This document shows, piece by piece, positions 5,313 through 7,580 of a DNA stretch of 7,580 nucleotides. This DNA comes from SFTH01 sp963643985 (GTDB lineage: Bacteria > Bacillota > Clostridia > Christensenellales > Aristaeellaceae): positions 1 to 7,580 of the forward strand of contig CAVINP010000093.1 in assembly GCA_963643985.1 (NCBI GenBank), given 5' to 3'. The position numbers and the translations under genes are program-made. The notes under the pieces were generated by a model. It searched no databases. It was not told where the DNA came from and was given only the letters and a program-made list of their open reading frames with translations. Each line of letters opens with the position of its first letter. Within the stretch, counting starts at the first letter, position 1.

Positions 5313-6062
5313 CTATTCCCTCACCCTTGCGCCGTACACGTCCCGCAGCCGGACAAAGGCCTCGCGCACATCGTCCGGCACGTCCACGTGGGCGATGTAG
5401 CCGCGCCCGAGCGGGCCGTAACCGTCGGCGTTGTCCGTAAGCCGCGGTATCTCGCCCATGAGCAGGCTGACATAGCGATCCATGTCCCACATGCCGGGAA
5501 TATCCTCTTCAAAGGCCAGCGCATCGTCCTTCACAATCACGTGCGCACGGTAGGATGCGTAGTTGATGATCTGCGTATCCGGCTCGGCGAACCTGCGCAG
5601 CCCCGCGTCCATGCGCCGCTGCATGGTGGCATCCTGGGTGAGTATGATGCGGTGAATCGGGATCTGGTTCTGCTGCATCAGCGCCACCATGTGGGTGATA
5701 TTGTTGCCGCAGTTGGTGGACTTCGTCTCCAGATAGTCCGCGCGCAGGCCGTAGCGGTAATCGATGTAGGAGTCGAGCAGCTCGGCTTCGCTCCGCCTGC
5801 GGGTCAGCACGCCCGGACAGCTCAGGCGCACGTTCTTCCTCAGCGTCTCGGTGGTGTGCCCCGCGCCGCCCACGATGATGTAGCGCCGCGCCGCGCGGTT
5901 TTTCATGGCCTCGGCCAGCACGTCGCCGCCGCAGAGCGGACTTGCGCCGAAGAGCACCATGGCGTCCGCCTCCAGATCGCGCGTGAGCGCGGGCACGTCG
6001 CGCATGCCGCAGAAATCGCCCAGAACATTGATGCAATGTGCCGCCCGTTCAAGATTGTTCAT
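5313..6062 (-). CDS. ydcF: YdcF-like DUF218 family protein
   Basis: A 249-residue protein closely resembling E. coli YdcF along its length. Shared blocks include VGGAGHTT (64-71), STNCGNN (115-121), QDATMQRR (143-150), DRYVSLLMGEIPRL (195-208) and DGYGPLGRGYIAHVD (213-227). The fold is a Rossmann-like DUF218 domain. E. coli YdcF is reported to bind S-adenosylmethionine, but no reaction is established and I do not assign one. There is no signal peptide or membrane span, unlike the related SanA and ElyC, so it should be cytosolic. The ATG at 6062 has GGAGG six bases upstream. The preceding oxidoreductase gene ends 44 bases away with no terminator between, suggesting co-transcription; metN follows after 104 bases. 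Confidence 0.88.
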   Translation of the reverse strand: MNNLERAAHCINVLGDFCGMRDVPALTRDLEADAMVLFGASPLCGGDVLAEAMKNRAARRYIIVGGAGHTTETLRKNVRLSCPGVLTRRRSEAELLDSYIDYRYGLRADYLETKSTNCGNNITHMVALMQQNQIPIHRIILTQDATMQRRMDAGLRRFAEPDTQIINYASYRAHVIVKDDALAFEEDIPGMWDMDRYVSLLMGEIPRLTDNADGYGPLGRGYIAHVDVPDDVREAFVRLRDVYGARVRE

Positions 6063-6084
6063 AGCAATCCTCCGAAATTATCCG

Positions 6085-6113
6085 TTGAGTTTTGACTCGC
6101 GTTGTGTTATACT
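6085..6113 (+). promoter_or_regulatory. Possible plus-strand promoter, antisense to the oxidoreductase gene
   Basis: TTGAGT (6085-6090), 17 bases, then TATACT (6108-6113) with an extended TGT. It would transcribe the antisense strand of the upstream-lying oxidoreductase gene; no plus-strand gene follows before deoD at 6767. It may be a chance match in an AT-rich gap. Confidence 0.3.
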
Positions 6114-6691
6114 TTAGCCATCACAGCTGCGATTGCACGCGCGTCTCGGGTAGCCTTTTCCATGACGGCGGGTACGTCGGCGCCGTCGCAGTCCAGCCCT
6201 TGGGCCTCGGCGTGATAAAACGCGGGAATGCCCAGCAGCTGCCCGCACATCGCGCGGATGTATTTGTAGCCCCAGTCGTTCTCGCCGATGCAGCCGCCCG
6301 CCGAGGTGAAATACGCCAGCGCCTTTGCGCGGCACAGCCCACGGGGGCGGTCGTTGACATAGGTGAACGTGATGCCGCTGACGCAGATGTTCTCAAGATA
6401 GGTCGCCAGCAGTGCGGGATAGAGAAAGTTCCAGTAGGGAGCGCATATCGCAATCGCGTCCGCCGCGGCAAACAGCCGCGCCTGCGCCAGCCCCGCCGCG
6501 TCGGGAGACGCATTGCCCGAGGTGATGTCCTCTTCGGCCAGCGGCCGCAGCTGCATGTCGCAGAGGCGGATCTCCTGCACCTGCGCGTCCGGCCTCAGGC
6601 GCACAAACCCGTCGCGGAAGGCCGCGCCCAACGCGTAGCTGCGCGAAGCGTCATGCGAGCGGGGGCAGGCATCGATCAAAAGAAGTCTCAT
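6107..6691 (-). CDS. Flavodoxin-fold NAD(P)H-dependent oxidoreductase (AzoR/NQO-like)
   Basis: A 194-residue protein of the flavodoxin-like reductase fold, expected to bind FMN or FAD and move electrons from NAD(P)H to quinones, azo compounds or similar acceptors. The N-terminal strand and phosphate-binding loop are LLLIDACPRSHDASRS (3-18). The flavin-contact segment is APYWNFLYPALLATYLENI (84-102). GITFTY and FTSAGG follow, as in AzoR-type proteins. The physiological substrate cannot be told. The ATG at 6691 is directly preceded (minus strand) by nine C residues, leaving the AGGAG ribosome site (6706-6710) 14 bases away, longer than normal. Another ATG at 6703-6705 is out of frame. It has its own promoter and probably leads an operon with ydcF. 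Confidence 0.88.
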   Translation of the reverse strand: MRLLLIDACPRSHDASRSYALGAAFRDGFVRLRPDAQVQEIRLCDMQLRPLAEEDITSGNASPDAAGLAQARLFAAADAIAICAPYWNFLYPALLATYLENICVSGITFTYVNDRPRGLCRAKALAYFTSAGGCIGENDWGYKYIRAMCGQLLGIPAFYHAEAQGLDCDGADVPAVMEKATRDARAIAAVMAKV

Positions 6692-6700
6692 GGGGGGGGG
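6692..6700. repeat. Nine-base G/C homopolymer abutting a start codon
   Basis: Nine G on the plus strand, nine C on the minus, lying between the AGGAG ribosome site and the ATG of the oxidoreductase gene. Gain or loss of bases would change the spacing. With one more C, an upstream ATG (6703-6705) would come into frame. It is a possible slipped-strand switch, or a run-length error in the assembly. Confidence 0.6.
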
Positions 6701-6722
6701 AACATCTCCTCTCTTTGGTTAC

Positions 6723-6751
6723 ATTATACCTCAAAATATCTTCACTTTCAA
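6723..6751 (-). promoter_or_regulatory. Promoter of the oxidoreductase-ydcF operon
   Basis: Minus strand: -35 TTGAAA (6746-6751), 17 bases, perfect -10 TATAAT (6723-6728). Start near 6716, so the leader is about 25 bases and includes AGGAG and the C-tract. It overlaps the region where the divergent deoD promoter must lie; for deoD I see only a weak candidate (TTGGTT at 6715-6720, TATCTT at 6737-6742). Confidence 0.75.
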
Positions 6752-6766
6752 GTGGGAGGGTGTAAC

Positions 6767-7495
6767 ATGGCAGGCAAAATATGCGCACCCACGTGGCACA
6801 ACAGTGCACAAAAGGGTGATTTCGCGAAGTCGGTGCTGATGCCGGGGGATCCGAAGCGCTCCCGTTGGATCGCCGAGACCTATCTGCAGGATGCGCGGCT
6901 CGTCAATGACATTCGCGGCGTGCAGGGTTACACGGGTTTCTGGCACGGCAAGCCCGTATCGGTCATGGCCAGCGGCATGGGCATTCCCGCGGTATCGATC
7001 TATGCGCGGGAGCTCTTTGAGGCCTACGATGTGGACAATATCATCCGCATCGGCACGGCGGGCGCCATCGACGAGAGCCTGAGCCTCATGGACGTGGTCG
7101 CGGGTACCTCCGCCAGCACGGACTCCAACTTCGGTGCGCACTTCGGCTTTCCCTTCGTGCTGGCCCCCACGGCAAGCTTTGAACTGACGCTCAAGGCCCA
7201 CAACGCTGCCGAACGTCTGGGCTATGCGCTGCGCATCGGGCCGCTGTACTGCTCGGACACGCTCTACGACGACGACATCGACTACGACCCCACCATGAAG
7301 AAGATGCACGTGCTGGCTGCCGAGATGGAATCGGCCGGGCTGTATCTGGAGGGCATGCGCACGGGCAAAAACGCGCTGTGCCTGTGCACGATCGTGAACA
7401 ACCCCTGCACGGGTGAGGAGGCAAGCCCGCAGGTGCGCGAGTGCGCCCTGGACCGCATGGTGCGCATCGCACTGGAAGCGGCGTGCGAGGGGTGA
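6767..7495 (+). CDS. deoD: DeoD-type purine-nucleoside phosphorylase, variant at the catalytic Asp
   Basis: Hexameric NP-I family phosphorylase that splits purine (deoxy)nucleosides with phosphate into free base and ribose-1-phosphate for purine salvage. It has 242 residues; E. coli DeoD has 239. Conserved parts: His11, MPGDPKRS (25-32; phosphate loop with Gly27 and Arg31), DIRGVQGYTG (48-57), SGMGIPAVSIYARELF (69-84), IIRIGTAGA (92-100) and AEMESAGLY (185-193). Arg224 matches E. coli Arg217. However, the segment usually read as TVSDH is TIVNN (208-212), so the position of the general-acid Asp204 is Asn211, and Ser90 is Thr97. Activity or preference for 6-aminopurines may differ. Ribosome site GGGAGG lies seven bases before the ATG. 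It is divergent from the oxidoreductase and has no partner gene downstream within the window. Confidence 0.9.
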   Translation: MAGKICAPTWHNSAQKGDFAKSVLMPGDPKRSRWIAETYLQDARLVNDIRGVQGYTGFWHGKPVSVMASGMGIPAVSIYARELFEAYDVDNIIRIGTAGAIDESLSLMDVVAGTSASTDSNFGAHFGFPFVLAPTASFELTLKAHNAAERLGYALRIGPLYCSDTLYDDDIDYDPTMKKMHVLAAEMESAGLYLEGMRTGKNALCLCTIVNNPCTGEEASPQVRECALDRMVRIALEAACEG

Positions 7496-7580
7496 GGGAT
7501 CAGAAGAACGAAACCCCTCAGTCTGCTGCGGTGCCGCGCTCGAATCTTTGATTCGACCGTCGGCAGTCTGCCACATAGCA
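7496..7580. other. Intergenic tail with a small hairpin, possible start of a dispersed repeat
   Basis: No gene is seen. A perfect 7-bp hairpin TCGAATC-TTT-GATTCGA lies at 7540-7556, without a U-run, so it is not a clear deoD terminator. The piece CCCCTCAGTCTGCT (7515-7528) and CGGCAGTCTGCC (7561-7572) recall short intergenic repeats of gut Clostridia, from memory only. The window ends before this can be judged. Confidence 0.3.

Noticed and set aside
6092..6766. Extension of the deoD frame upstream, giving a 467-codon protein
   Set aside because: The added part lies opposite the oxidoreductase gene and has no DeoD homology; the ATG at 6767 has a good ribosome site and gives the normal family length.
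1..7580. CRISPR array, insertion sequence, tRNA or rRNA genes
   Set aside because: No regularly spaced repeats, transposase frames with terminal repeats, or cloverleaf or rRNA-like segments were seen on either strand.

Overview
The window reads as chromosomal DNA from a fairly GC-rich member of the Firmicutes, most likely a gut-type Clostridia. Reasons: consensus sigma-A promoters, strong AGGAGG-type ribosome sites, a TTG start, an scpA gene preceded by an M50 protease gene, MetN with a C-terminal NIL domain, and a tiny Firmicutes-style membrane toxin. The exact order cannot be fixed from this sequence.

Layout. Bases 1-1527 (minus strand) hold an M50 site-2-protease-family gene followed by scpA, which runs off the left edge. 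Bases 1620-3053 (minus) hold asnS with a good terminator and its own promoter. Bases 3054-3545 are the longest stretch without a conventional gene, but they are not empty. On the plus strand there is a strong promoter, a 14-codon leader ORF, a sequestered ribosome site and a 30-residue membrane peptide. On the opposite strand a consensus promoter and a hairpin terminator define a short RNA of about 90 nt, antisense to the 3' UTR of that peptide's mRNA. I read this as a type I toxin-antitoxin locus of the small holin-like toxin kind. Bases 3504-5208 (minus) hold metN-metI, the ATPase and permease of a methionine importer, without metQ in view. Bases 5313-6062 (minus) hold a YdcF-like DUF218 protein. 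Bases 6107-6691 (minus) hold a flavodoxin-fold NAD(P)H oxidoreductase whose start codon abuts a nine-C tract. Bases 6767-7495 (plus) hold a divergently transcribed DeoD-type purine nucleoside phosphorylase with Asn where the catalytic Asp is expected.

How they fit together. The oxidoreductase and ydcF are closely spaced and probably co-transcribed. metNI has its own consensus promoter overlapped by a 23-bp imperfect palindrome. E. coli YdcF is reported to bind S-adenosylmethionine, so ydcF next to metNI is suggestive but unproven. The most interesting element is the toxin locus. Its 5' UTR has three layers of control: an anti-Shine-Dalgarno stem over the toxin ribosome site, a leader ORF whose stop codon lies inside that ribosome site, and an 11-bp pairing between the 5' and 3' ends of the mRNA that would hide the leader's own ribosome site. 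This resembles the Mok/Hok logic, but on an unrelated, Firmicutes-type toxin. All functional statements are from reading the sequence only; no search or folding program was run.
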